DNA of 64,000 nt from Dehalobacter sp. 12DCB1. GTDB taxonomy: Bacteria > Bacillota > Desulfitobacteriia > Desulfitobacteriales > Syntrophobotulaceae. Location of the stretch: assembly GCF_004343605.1 (NCBI RefSeq), contig NZ_POSF01000011.1:1-64000 (forward strand), in the 5' to 3' direction. Positions 37,091-44,966 of the stretch are shown here, one piece after another. A program made the position numbers and the translations under genes. Each line of letters opens with the position of its first letter. The stretch's first letter is position 1. Under the pieces are notes generated by a model. The model saw only the letters and a program-made list of their open reading frames with translations, did no database searches and had not been told where the DNA came from.

Positions 37091-38593
37091 CTAACTTTCT
37101 TTTAAGAAATCTTTAGATTCAAAGAACCACGGTTTCTCACCGACGAGGCCATATTGACGTGAGCCTTCCTTATAATGATAATGTTCTGGCGTATTCTCCC
37201 CATAGAAAGCCCTCTCCATCCAGGTAAGGCCCTTGGCTGTTAAACCGGTGCGGTCGCGTATCGCAATATCTCTGGCAGTAGTATGCAGCCAGTTGGATTT
37301 TTTAGCAAATGGACATACTGCAAGACAGACACGGCAGCCATTGATGGGAACTTCCAGCCAGAAATTATGGCATTGCGCTGCATTGATCTGCCATCCGTCA
37401 TAACCACGGCCACCAATCTCCTTGGGTCCGTCGAGGGAAATAGAACCGCTTGGGCACTGCTCAGCACAGATCTTACAGTTCATACAGAAATTCCGCACAC
37501 CGATGTCGATCGGTTTGTCAGGCTCTAAAGGCAGGTTAGTTACAACCATATTTGGACGGAAGTCCGGCCCGAATTCCGGTGTTATGACAAGTCCATTTCG
37601 TCCCTGCTCTCCTACTCCGGCAGCCACCAAATGCGGCGGCATAATGAACTCATACCGAGCGTGAGGGGAGTTTTCCCTGGCGGGATAACCGAGCCTTTTC
37701 ACAAACTCCGACATTCTTGCAGCATAAATGCTTGAATTACCATAACCCTCTAAAGAATGGGAATAGATAGGAGATCCTTTAATCGTCTCCCACGAAAGAG
37801 GTTGGCCCATAATAATCCCGTATTGCCAATGCTCCGGGATATCGATGGGCTCTCCGCGTTTATAACCACGGATACTGTCCGGGGCCCGTTCATAGCTCCA
37901 TTCAGGATTGATTTTGACAATGCGCACGATCGGTGAGCCAAATAAGGTTCCAATTTTTTTAATGAGTCTGCTCATTTCTTTAGGATCTTTGACCTCGTAC
38001 CTTTTTTTGGCTACGCCTTGAAAATCGCTATCCTTGGAAGAAACCCTGGAAACATGATAACCCATATGAACGCTCTGTGAGAAAAAGTAAGCGCTGGCTA
38101 TGGACATATCGAAGGCTGTCTCAGCGTTGATCCGGGCGGATCTAGGCAGGACTTCCAGAATATGCCTTAGATCTTCCGCAAAATAGTTCCAACCGTCCCG
38201 ATCAAGGACACCCTGATAGAATGCAGCCAAATCCTTATCTTTTAGAATACTTAAGGGCGTATTCGCTAGATTGTTTACATCTACCACCGACTTGAGATAA
38301 GCATCGAATTTCATTCCCTCCGGTACGTCAAAAGCCTTGCTTAGGGTTGACCTGCGGAGCATCGTATCTGCGTACATCTCTACGCGTTTTGGCGTTCCTA
38401 CCTTATTGAAAGGGAGTTGATCCGTTTCAAACGGGGTGCGGTCAAAAAGTTCGCCTGGTTCAACGCTCTCCTTCTCCCAACCAGTGTTGGTAGAAGGATC
38501 AGCACCGTTCAGATAGCCGGTAATCCCAGCAGAAGCCGCGCCTGTCGCCACCGCTGCTATCCCCGCGAGCTTAAAGAAATCTCTTCTTTCCAT
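37091..38593 (-). CDS. rdhA: Reductive dehalogenase, divergent (non-CprA) type
   Basis: This 500-aa RdhA differs from the CprA-like set. It has a very short n-region before RR (ERRDFFK, Arg3-4) and lacks the SKLHP and STGYDG segments. It keeps the Tyr in SLEGYGN, Arg in GRNGL, and both clusters (CMNCKICAEQCP and CRVCLAVCPF with an upstream Cys). Gene order rdhA-rdhB-rdhC is that of pceABC, not the rdhBA of its neighbours. The start at 38593 is set by GAGGAG; a frame from 38623 is longer. Upstream is a TTGACA box with ATTAAT 17 bp later and no CprK box, suggesting less dependence on RdhK. Substrate unknown. Confidence 0.92.
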   Translation of the reverse strand: MERRDFFKLAGIAAVATGAASAGITGYLNGADPSTNTGWEKESVEPGELFDRTPFETDQLPFNKVGTPKRVEMYADTMLRRSTLSKAFDVPEGMKFDAYLKSVVDVNNLANTPLSILKDKDLAAFYQGVLDRDGWNYFAEDLRHILEVLPRSARINAETAFDMSIASAYFFSQSVHMGYHVSRVSSKDSDFQGVAKKRYEVKDPKEMSRLIKKIGTLFGSPIVRIVKINPEWSYERAPDSIRGYKRGEPIDIPEHWQYGIIMGQPLSWETIKGSPIYSHSLEGYGNSSIYAARMSEFVKRLGYPARENSPHARYEFIMPPHLVAAGVGEQGRNGLVITPEFGPDFRPNMVVTNLPLEPDKPIDIGVRNFCMNCKICAEQCPSGSISLDGPKEIGGRGYDGWQINAAQCHNFWLEVPINGCRVCLAVCPFAKKSNWLHTTARDIAIRDRTGLTAKGLTWMERAFYGENTPEHYHYKEGSRQYGLVGEKPWFFESKDFLKES

Positions 38594-38647
38594 ATCTTCT
38601 TTCTCCTCGTATAATAAATTCATTAATTAATTGTGCATATATATTGA

Positions 38648-38704
38648 TTGTCAAGGAAGGGTGGAGATTTTCGCCGTCCGAAGAATACTACCCGACCTTG
38701 ACAA
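38648..38704 (-). promoter_or_regulatory. Structured element upstream of the divergent rdhA
   Basis: TTGTCAAGG and CCTTGACAA (9 bp) enclose an inner GGGT/ACCC stem separated by a 2x2 mismatch, with a 27-nt apical part. The left arm of the 38648 side also supplies a TTGACA -35 hexamer on the minus strand. I do not recognise a riboswitch class; the GCCACTG box of cobalamin riboswitches is absent. Confidence 0.45.
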
Positions 38705-38796
38705 CAATTTTTATAGGGACAGCTCAATTTTTAGAATCGTCCAATTATACTTATTCCAATCAGAATTTCGAGAAATATGATCCAACTTGAAAAATA

Positions 38797-40155
38797 TTAG
38801 CTTGTCAATGTAGTCTTAACTACCTGCAATTTATCCGGAATTTTGTACATTTCCGGCCATTCCAGCCACCATTTGTATTTCTCGATCTGCTCTGTCCCAT
38901 ATCCGAACATATCATCAATGGATTTTAGCAATTTGGCTGATGATTCATTGATGCTTCCGACCCAGGTTCCCGCCTGATGGAACCACGAGTCCTCTTTGGA
39001 ATTCCATGGGCAGACTTTCATGCACCGTCCGCAGACATTACCTTCTTCGTTTGTTGTCCGGAATATAGCACACTTTTTATAACTGCTGTTCCAGCGCAAG
39101 TATCCGTTATATTCCACAGGATCGTCATCATAGGTGATTGCTTGATTGGGACATTCTACTGCACATTTTTTACATACTCTGCAGAATTCCCGCAAGCCAA
39201 AGTCGATTGGCTTATCCGGAGCAAGCGGCAAATCCGTAGTAACGCAAGCAGCTTTATACCGGAATCCCAGCTTGGGATGGATACAGGTGTCGCCTGTGCG
39301 GGAATTTTCTCCCATCCCTCCTGCGATAAGAGCAGGGGTAAATACCATAATGTTATTGAAAGCATGAGAGGCCCGTGCTTGATAACCAAGATTTCGGATG
39401 TAATTCGCTATGATGATGGCCATACCTGCTGTAGAGTGATAAGAATTAAAGGACATCGAACCGCTGATCCCGTCATAACCTGTAGAACCCAACAACGATT
39501 CTAAGTTTTGGTCAATCATAACAGTGATGACATAAGGCAACCGTTCAGTCACAGGTACAATGCATTCCTCTACAGGTTTTTTCGCCAAATCAAATAAGTT
39601 TAATGTATGGTGGGAATAGTAGGCATATTCCGGCATTTTGCCAATAGATACATCCGCTGCATGCAGAAAGTAACCAAGATCTTTAATATGCATGGACATT
39701 TGCTCGGGATCAGGTATCTCCAATTTCTCCGGAGCAGGCGTTCCTTCCACAGCTGCTGGCGAAGAAATAAAACCAGCGGCAACGGCTATTGCTTTAAACA
39801 AAGGATATCTCGCAGTAAGGGTCATGTATCCTCGAAATGCCTTATCTCCGAGTTCACCTCTTAAAGCCAGGGCAAAACCATGATCAGACTCATTGAAGTT
39901 CTTGATCTTTCCAACGATCTTAGAAGTGCCTAACCATTGATCATTATTTTCCACATAGTGTAATACAGCACTGCCCATATCGTGCACAGGATGCATTTTG
40001 GACCATTGTCCTTTTGATGCAGGAGCATATTGCACACTGCTTGCCGCACTTGCCACCTTTCCGGGGACTTTTAATACACCAACGGCTCCCAAGGCTGTCG
40101 CTGTCGCACCGGCTTTTAGAAAATTCCTTCGATTCATCTTTGGTTCATTACTCAC
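38797..40155 (-). CDS. rdhA: Reductive dehalogenase, CprA-like (8)
   Basis: This 452-aa RdhA has signal NRRNFLK (Arg9-10), Tyr in SFNSYH, and Arg in SRTGD, within GENSRTGDTCIHPKLGFRYKA (several substitutions against the paralogues' [18 protein letters not shown]). Clusters are [12 protein letters not shown] and [10 protein letters not shown]. The sequence reads LHAADVSIGKMP where paralogues have [12 protein letters not shown], so the active-site wall may differ. The start is GTG at 40155, 7 nt after AGAGGTGG; the TTG at 40176 overlaps rdhB. Confidence 0.92.
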   Translation of the reverse strand: MSNEPKMNRRNFLKAGATATALGAVGVLKVPGKVASAASSVQYAPASKGQWSKMHPVHDMGSAVLHYVENNDQWLGTSKIVGKIKNFNESDHGFALALRGELGDKAFRGYMTLTARYPLFKAIAVAAGFISSPAAVEGTPAPEKLEIPDPEQMSMHIKDLGYFLHAADVSIGKMPEYAYYSHHTLNLFDLAKKPVEECIVPVTERLPYVITVMIDQNLESLLGSTGYDGISGSMSFNSYHSTAGMAIIIANYIRNLGYQARASHAFNNIMVFTPALIAGGMGENSRTGDTCIHPKLGFRYKAACVTTDLPLAPDKPIDFGLREFCRVCKKCAVECPNQAITYDDDPVEYNGYLRWNSSYKKCAIFRTTNEEGNVCGRCMKVCPWNSKEDSWFHQAGTWVGSINESSAKLLKSIDDMFGYGTEQIEKYKWWLEWPEMYKIPDKLQVVKTTLTS

Positions 40156-40172
40156 TTCTTTTCCACCTCTTT

Positions 40173-40484
40173 TCAAGCTTGTTTAGCACTAATTTTTTTT
40201 GTTTTTCCTACAGTGATGAAACCTAACAAGCGTGCCAAAACAACTGCTAGTACGACGGATATTCCTCCAAACAGGAATATGGCAGTACTTGTTGCTTTAA
40301 CATGTCCTACGGATGCGTTGATGTAAACAAAGGAAACTCCCATACAAGCAATAGCAAAGAAAATAACATATAAGGTCCAAATAATTACCGTCTTCCAAGC
40401 CTTATCCTGCTTCGCGCGAGGTTTGATAAAAAGGACACCGGCTAAAAAAAGAATTCCCGCCAAGAAAATTAAGAACGTACTCAT
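40173..40484 (-). CDS. rdhB: Reductive dehalogenase membrane anchor (7)
   Basis: This 103-aa three-helix anchor has [18 protein letters not shown] lies after GGAGGTG. It is closely related to 33924 and 41718 in protein and upstream sequence. It is followed 17 nt later by rdhA(8). Confidence 0.93.
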   Translation of the reverse strand: MSTFLIFLAGILFLAGVLFIKPRAKQDKAWKTVIIWTLYVIFFAIACMGVSFVYINASVGHVKATSTAIFLFGGISVVLAVVLARLLGFITVGKTKKISAKQA

Positions 40485-40537
40485 TTTTTCACCTCCTCCT
40501 GATTTATTCGAATGATGATATAACTTTTATCAAGTTC

Positions 40538-40579
40538 ATTTTAATCCTTTTTCAGTTTTTGACTTTAGCTATACCTAAA
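40538..40579 (-). promoter_or_regulatory. Promoter of rdhB(7) with CRP-like box
   Basis: TTTAG-N6-CTAAA (40564-40579) is an inverted repeat, and TAAAAT at 40538-40543 is a possible -10, centre-to-end distance 33.5 bp. Box and -10 are conserved before the orphan rdhB at 41718 and degenerate before rdhB(5). Confidence 0.55.
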
Positions 40580-40642
40580 ATAATAATAGATTATTAATTT
40601 TAAGATTTTAAATTATTAAATTTTAAAGTTTTAAATCTATTT

Positions 40643-40708
40643 TAAATAATAAGCATTAAATGCAAATGCCGCCTTTCGGCGGCATTTGCATTTAATGCTT
40701 ATTATTTA
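40643..40708 (-). terminator. 31-bp perfect hairpin overlapping the rdhK(5) stop
   Basis: Bases 40643-40673 pair without mismatch with 40678-40708; the loop reads GAAA on the transcript side, a GNRA tetraloop. The stop codon of the regulator (40692-40694) and its last four sense codons lie in the 5' arm. There is no clear U-run, so beyond termination it may protect the 3' end. Confidence 0.7.
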
Positions 40709-41378
40709 TATTTATCATATCTTTAAGCCTTGGCAAGTCATAAATAATGATTTTATTTGGAGTCTTATGCACAATTTTTTCTTTTTTCAGCCATCCAAAA
40801 ATTCTACTGACACTAACAAAATGAACACCTGTTATTTCGGAAATCGTCTTTTGTGTTAATTTAATATCTATCTCATAAACATTATCAACAACCTTACCTT
40901 TCGTTAAGCAAAGTTCACAAAGCATTCTTAAAACCCTGGCGGTCGGAGTATAAAGGTCCATCTCTTTGGAGACATACATAAAAAAGCCGCATTTACAAGC
41001 AAAATTCAAAAGAAAATCTTGATGAGCTTCATCATCCTGTCTAAAAATTTCAAAAAGCTGTTCTTTCGAGAAAAAACAAACCGTACTGTTTTCTTCTGAA
41101 ACAACATGCATGAGACTAATTTTAAATCCAAACGCCCCATCAATGGGACAATAACGGCATGCATAATACATTAATTTTTGCTTGTTATCTTCGAGAAAGT
41201 AAACGCTAACTTTTCCTGAGACCACATAGATGACCCTGTCAAGTACTTCTCCAGGAAAACTAATGGTATCTCCTTTCCGATATTTGCGTACGACTCCCAT
41301 ATGAACATATTTTTGAAGACTTTTAACAGGGTAAAAATTATCTGGGACAATACAATAATCTCTGTTAATATCTGTCAT
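40692..41378 (-). CDS. rdhK: CprK-type CRP/FNR family regulator (5)
   Basis: This 228-aa protein has an effector domain rich in Cys: YYACRYCPIDGAF in the pocket region and FACKCGFFM near the dimer helix. The recognition region is SEITGVHFVSVSRIFGWLKKEKIV. It is closest to the regulator at 34469. The four clustered Cys could respond to redox state or bind metal, but this is only a possibility. It sits between rdhB7-rdhA8 and the orphan rdhB. Confidence 0.91.
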   Translation of the reverse strand: MTDINRDYCIVPDNFYPVKSLQKYVHMGVVRKYRKGDTISFPGEVLDRVIYVVSGKVSVYFLEDNKQKLMYYACRYCPIDGAFGFKISLMHVVSEENSTVCFFSKEQLFEIFRQDDEAHQDFLLNFACKCGFFMYVSKEMDLYTPTARVLRMLCELCLTKGKVVDNVYEIDIKLTQKTISEITGVHFVSVSRIFGWLKKEKIVHKTPNKIIIYDLPRLKDMININNKH

Positions 41379-41514
41379 AGATCATTTCCCTCCCAAATAA
41401 AATTATGCGCACGACGTAGATAATCGTTACGTATGCATTAATAATATTAGCGTAGGATAACTTTTCTGACATAATCGTACCATGCAATCTTCAAAAAATC
41501 TACATTTAATACAT

Positions 41515-41560
41515 AAAAAAGGTGTCCCAAAAGTTATCTTAATGCTTTTGGGATGCCCTT
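41515..41560 (-). terminator. Terminator after the rdhA relic
   Basis: GGGCATCCCAAAAG pairs with CTTTTGGGACACC, followed by TTTTTT on the minus strand. It is related to the terminator of rdhA(6). Confidence 0.75.
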
Positions 41561-41704
41561 ATAAAAACAACTTATTATCGATTGCTTTAAGAAATTTTAA
41601 AGGCTGTCCCGCCTTTGCTGCCGCGGCGGCCACCCCGGTTTTCAGAAAGTCGCAGCAACTTGCTGAAAATTCTTGCTTTGGCCCTTTTTATTATCTACGG
41701 ACAT
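41559..41704 (-). pseudogene. rdhA: Decayed rdhA (signal peptide region joined to a C-terminal scrap)
   Basis: ATG at 41704 has a good GGAGGAAAATT upstream and begins MSVDNKKGQ like the rdhA at 32528, but the frame stops after 20 codons. In a shifted frame the RR signal is recognisable as CCDFLKTGVAAAA (both Arg codons now Cys), followed at once by PLKFLKAIDNKLFL-stop. That tail matches the [12 protein letters not shown] region about 50 residues before the normal C-terminus. About 1.2 kb of the gene is therefore deleted and a frameshift is present. The intact rdhB lies directly upstream. Confidence 0.8.
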
Positions 41705-41717
41705 TAATTTTCCTCCT

Positions 41718-42023
41718 CTAGACCTGTAATGACTCGACCTTTTTCTTTGCACCGATAAATCCTAACACACGGGCTAAGACGACAGCTAGAATCAGCGAAA
41801 TCCCTCCAAACAGGAATACAGCTGTACTTGTTGCTTTGACATGTCCGACACTGGCATTGATGTAAACAAAGGAAACTCCCATACAAGCGATCACAAAAAA
41901 AATAACATATAAGGTCCAAATAATTACTGTTTTCCAAGTCTTATCCTGCTTCACACGAGGTTTGATAAAAAGGACACCGGCTGAAAAAAGAATTCCCGCC
42001 AAAAAAATTAAGAATGTACTCAT
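41718..42023 (-). CDS. rdhB: Reductive dehalogenase membrane anchor (8), orphan
   Basis: This 101-aa three-helix anchor has an intact [12 protein letters not shown] loop, ribosome binding site and promoter box, but its rdhA partner is reduced to a 146-bp relic. It could still be made and serve another RdhA, or it may be decaying with its partner. Confidence 0.9.
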   Translation of the reverse strand: MSTFLIFLAGILFSAGVLFIKPRVKQDKTWKTVIIWTLYVIFFVIACMGVSFVYINASVGHVKATSTAVFLFGGISLILAVVLARVLGFIGAKKKVESLQV

Positions 42024-42075
42024 TTTTTCACCTCCCCTTGACTTGTTTGAATTGATAAATTACTTTTATCAAGTT

Positions 42076-42118
42076 CATTTTAATCCTATTATAGTTTTGT
42101 ACTTTAGCTATACCTAAG
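42076..42118 (-). promoter_or_regulatory. Promoter of orphan rdhB with CRP-like box
   Basis: TTTAG-N6-CTAAG (42103-42118) corresponds to the box of rdhB(7), with the conserved TAAAAT -10 about 34 bp away. Confidence 0.5.
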
Positions 42119-42146
42119 ATCAGAAATAATTTGAATTCGATAACCG

Positions 42147-42194
42147 AACAAGGGAGCGCCGCAAAACCTAAGTTTTGTTGCACTCCCTTGTTGT
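42147..42194 (-). terminator. Hairpin after the DUF1638 gene
   Basis: ACAAGGGAG-TGC...AAAAC pairs with GTTTT...GCG-CTCCCTTGT in a long interrupted stem with a TTAG loop. No long U-run follows. Confidence 0.6.
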
Positions 42195-42215
42195 CTATTG
42201 GAATATCTTCAATTA

Positions 42216-42896
42216 TCAAAAATTCGAAAACTTCTTTTCTTCGGTAAGCGTATGCTCAAGTGTTACCGTGTCACCTGGCTTCACCGTAATAAACTCTTCG
42301 TCCCACGGTCCAAGAAACAGTTTCTTCAAAAAACGCGATGAGCCCGTAATTGTTTCATGTTGCAATTCTAAGGATTTAGCAAAATTCTCTGTCCGGGCCA
42401 TGATTTCCTCGGGCTGGCAAGTCTGCGTATCAATGATCATCAATCTTCTATAATGGTGCAGCATGGTCTTAATGATCCTATCGGCTTTGGCTGATCCGTA
42501 TTTTTCGACATAATGCTGATATTCCGACAATAGGCTCTTTTCATTATCGAGCCATCCCTTGGTCAAAAAATAAGTTCCCATTTCCCTGGAAAGACTCATT
42601 CTAAGCTCGTGAGAGCCCAATAATAAAGAAATGCAATCATCCACTTTCGGGATTATCAGAGCAGCCGTGGGTGATGTAAGCCCAACCAGGCTATTACCGC
42701 AGTAACCAAAAGCAAAGAGAATGGTATCGACGTTCTCCAGTTGATTAATGGATTCTTGAAGCCTTTTCCGAAGTAAGTCCGGATAGTTGTGAAGGCCCGA
42801 TTCAATATATAGCACCGGATAGCCTACCCCGGTCTCTTGCAAAGCTAAACGTATTTCATCTTTTATCGTTTGACAGGCAATGATAATCTTGGACAT
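42216..42896 (-). CDS. DUF1638 family protein
   Basis: This 226-aa soluble protein has the DUF1638 pattern: an N-terminal IIIACQTIKDE strand, IESGLHNYPDLLRKRLQESI, and the Cys motif LFAFGYCGNSLVGL. Members often occur near corrinoid methyltransferases and dehalogenases, and a role in corrinoid or metal handling has been suggested by context only. ATG at 42896 lies after AAAGGA; the frame from 42959 is longer but unsupported. It lies between the rdh gene array and the chaperonin operon with its own promoter region. Confidence 0.8.
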   Translation of the reverse strand: MSKIIIACQTIKDEIRLALQETGVGYPVLYIESGLHNYPDLLRKRLQESINQLENVDTILFAFGYCGNSLVGLTSPTAALIIPKVDDCISLLLGSHELRMSLSREMGTYFLTKGWLDNEKSLLSEYQHYVEKYGSAKADRIIKTMLHHYRRLMIIDTQTCQPEEIMARTENFAKSLELQHETITGSSRFLKKLFLGPWDEEFITVKPGDTVTLEHTLTEEKKFSNF

Positions 42897-43087
42897 TTTA
42901 ATCAATTCCTTTCTCAAGATGGAAAACGCATCAAAAGAGCAATGCTTTATTGTATACACGTGTATAGTTTATATTCAATTTAATCATGTTCATATCAAAT
43001 GTCAATAACCTTTCTCCACATTTATAATAATTATTTTCAGGTAATTATTTTCAATTATATTTAATTGTTTATCGATCTTAGAACTTA

Positions 43088-43118
43088 TAAAAAGAAAGCA
43101 GCCTTTATTGCTGCTTTC
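43088..43118 (-). terminator. Terminator of the chaperonin-rdhC operon
   Basis: GAAAGCAGC pairs with GCTGCTTTC around 7 nt, followed by TTTTTATAAG on the minus strand. Confidence 0.85.
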
Positions 43119-43197
43119 AGAGAAAAATTCAATAAGATAATTAATATTAAACGACTTAAGGACTTATACATTACATATGATTTTTAAGCTTAAAAGC

Positions 43198-44787
43198 CTA
43201 TAAATTCATGAAGTTTGGAGCATTGTTAATAATCAATCCTTCTGCGCCGATAACTAACGTTGCAATAGAGGCAGCATTTTTCAATGCCGTATAAGTTACC
43301 TGGACAGGATCAATGATTCCGTTTTCTATCATATCAACGTAGCTATCTTCGGCAGCATTATAACCAAATCCGGCAGGAAGTTCCTGGACGTTTTCAATGA
43401 CGGAATCCCCGTTTTCGCCGGCATTCTCAACAATCTGGCGTAAAGGCGCCTCCAAAGCCTTTTGGACAATCCGCAGTCCGACCATAGCTTCAGAATCATC
43501 CAGCTTGATCTCTGCCAATGCATCCGTTGCTTCGAGCAAAGCGATACCTCCGCCAGGTACAATCCCTTCTTCAATCGCTACCCTTACTGCATTGACAGCA
43601 TCATCAATCCGATCCTTTTTTTCCTTCATTTCCAGTCTCGTTGCAGCACCGACTTTAATGATGGCTATTCCCCCTTGCAGCCACCCCAACCTTTCCTGAA
43701 GTTTCTCTTTTCTCCAGCCGGGAAGCAAAGGCTCATATTCCGCACGTACTTCAGCGCAACGCGCCTCGATTTCTTCTTTGTTACCTTGTCCGCCAATAAT
43801 GGTCGTATTCTTCGTATCAACCAGAATCCGCTTTGCTCTTCCTAAGTGGTATCCTTGCACTTCTTCAAGTGGGATTCCGGCCTCTTCTGAAATAACCGTG
43901 GCACCCGTAATAACCGCTATATCCTGCAAGTAAGCTTTACGCCGCTCCCCATGACCTGGGGTCTGAATAGCAATGACATTCATGGTCCCTTTTTGCTTAT
44001 TTGCAAGCAGAAGAGCAAGCAAATCAACAGAAATATCTTCAGTAATAATTACAAGCGGCTTGCCGCTTTTTACGACCTCTTCCATGATGGAGAAAATCTC
44101 ATAGATATAACTAATCTTGGTATCGGTTACAAGAATATACGGATCTTCCAAAACCTCTTCTTTCTTCTCCCAAGACTTCACGATTTTCGGTGTAAAACAT
44201 CCCTTGTCAAAACGTATCCCTTCCGTAACCTCTAACCGGGTTTTCAGCGCTTGATCTTCTTCCACCATGATCATCCCATGGAAACCAACTTTTTCTACAG
44301 CTTCGCTAATAAGCCTCCCGATCTCCGGATCTCCTGACGATACAGTAGCCACCTGCTTAACCTTCTCCAAACTGGATATTTTGACTGCGCTTTTTTGAAT
44401 AGCCTCAATAGCGCTTTCAATTCCGTTTTCTATCCCGCTGATAAGAGAAGTGGGATTGCTTCCCGCCGCAATATTTTTCATTCCTTCCCGGATCATGGCC
44501 TGGGCCAGAACAATCGATGTCGTTGTCCCGTCACCCACCCTGTCGTTGGTCTTGTCCGATACTTCTTTGATAATTTGGCATCCTAAATTTTGGAACCGGT
44601 TAGTTGTGGAAATGATACTGGCAATACTAGCCCCGTCGTTTGTAATTTTTGGAAGACCAACCTCCGGGTCTAAAACAACATTTCTTCCTTTTGGTCCCAG
44701 TGTAACCTTAACACAAGAGGCGATAAGGTCTATTCCTGCTGCGAGTGATTGTCTGGCCTTCTCCCCGGCCAACAATGTTGTATCCAT
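43198..44787 (-). CDS. GroEL-like chaperonin of rdh clusters (CprD/CprE type), copy 1
   Basis: This 529-aa group I chaperonin fold keeps the ATPase elements: [24 protein letters not shown] (catalytic Asp) and DDAVNAVRVAIEEGIVPGGG. It lacks the C-terminal GGM repeat of housekeeping GroEL and ends NNAPNFMNL. GroEL-like CprD and CprE are encoded in the Desulfitobacterium cpr cluster and are believed to help fold RdhA or accessory proteins. It is last in the operon 48241-43198. No groES lies beside it, so it may use the housekeeping co-chaperonin or none. Confidence 0.9.
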   Translation of the reverse strand: MDTTLLAGEKARQSLAAGIDLIASCVKVTLGPKGRNVVLDPEVGLPKITNDGASIASIISTTNRFQNLGCQIIKEVSDKTNDRVGDGTTTSIVLAQAMIREGMKNIAAGSNPTSLISGIENGIESAIEAIQKSAVKISSLEKVKQVATVSSGDPEIGRLISEAVEKVGFHGMIMVEEDQALKTRLEVTEGIRFDKGCFTPKIVKSWEKKEEVLEDPYILVTDTKISYIYEIFSIMEEVVKSGKPLVIITEDISVDLLALLLANKQKGTMNVIAIQTPGHGERRKAYLQDIAVITGATVISEEAGIPLEEVQGYHLGRAKRILVDTKNTTIIGGQGNKEEIEARCAEVRAEYEPLLPGWRKEKLQERLGWLQGGIAIIKVGAATRLEMKEKKDRIDDAVNAVRVAIEEGIVPGGGIALLEATDALAEIKLDDSEAMVGLRIVQKALEAPLRQIVENAGENGDSVIENVQELPAGFGYNAAEDSYVDMIENGIIDPVQVTYTALKNAASIATLVIGAEGLIINNAPNFMNL

Positions 44788-44816
44788 GTTGATTACCCCT
44801 CATTATTCAGAAATCA

Positions 44817-44966
44817 TCAGGCATTCCAATTACTTATCAAAACCAAAACAATCAGCAAGATGGTAAGGCCATACAAAGCAAAAAGCAAAATTGTAGAAGT
44901 TTCTGTCTTTTTCTTCCCCACTTCTTGATCTTCAGGTTTCACTACGGTTTCAGCTTTTTCAGACAT
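44817..44966 (-). CDS. 49-aa single-pass membrane peptide
   Basis: ATG at 44966 overlaps the end of rdhC by 8 nt (ATGTCTGA) and opens 49 codons. A charged Lys/Glu N-terminal half (about 24 residues) is followed by one hydrophobic helix (ILLFALYGLTILLIVLVLIS) and NWNA. Operon position between rdhC and a chaperonin, with overlapping coupling, argues for a real gene. I do not recognise the family. It could be a small subunit of the RdhC complex; inference. Confidence 0.65.
   Translation of the reverse strand: MSEKAETVVKPEDQEVGKKKTETSTILLFALYGLTILLIVLVLISNWNA

Noticed and set aside
38648-38704. Cobalamin riboswitch before the divergent rdhA
   Set aside because: The conserved B12-box GCCACTG and the expected size are missing.
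41482-41721. 79-codon open frame on the plus strand
   Set aside because: It is the antisense shadow of the rdhA relic and its terminator.
42147-42194. Stem-loop after the DUF1638 gene as an IS end
   Set aside because: No matching inverted repeat or target duplication occurs nearby; a terminator explains it.
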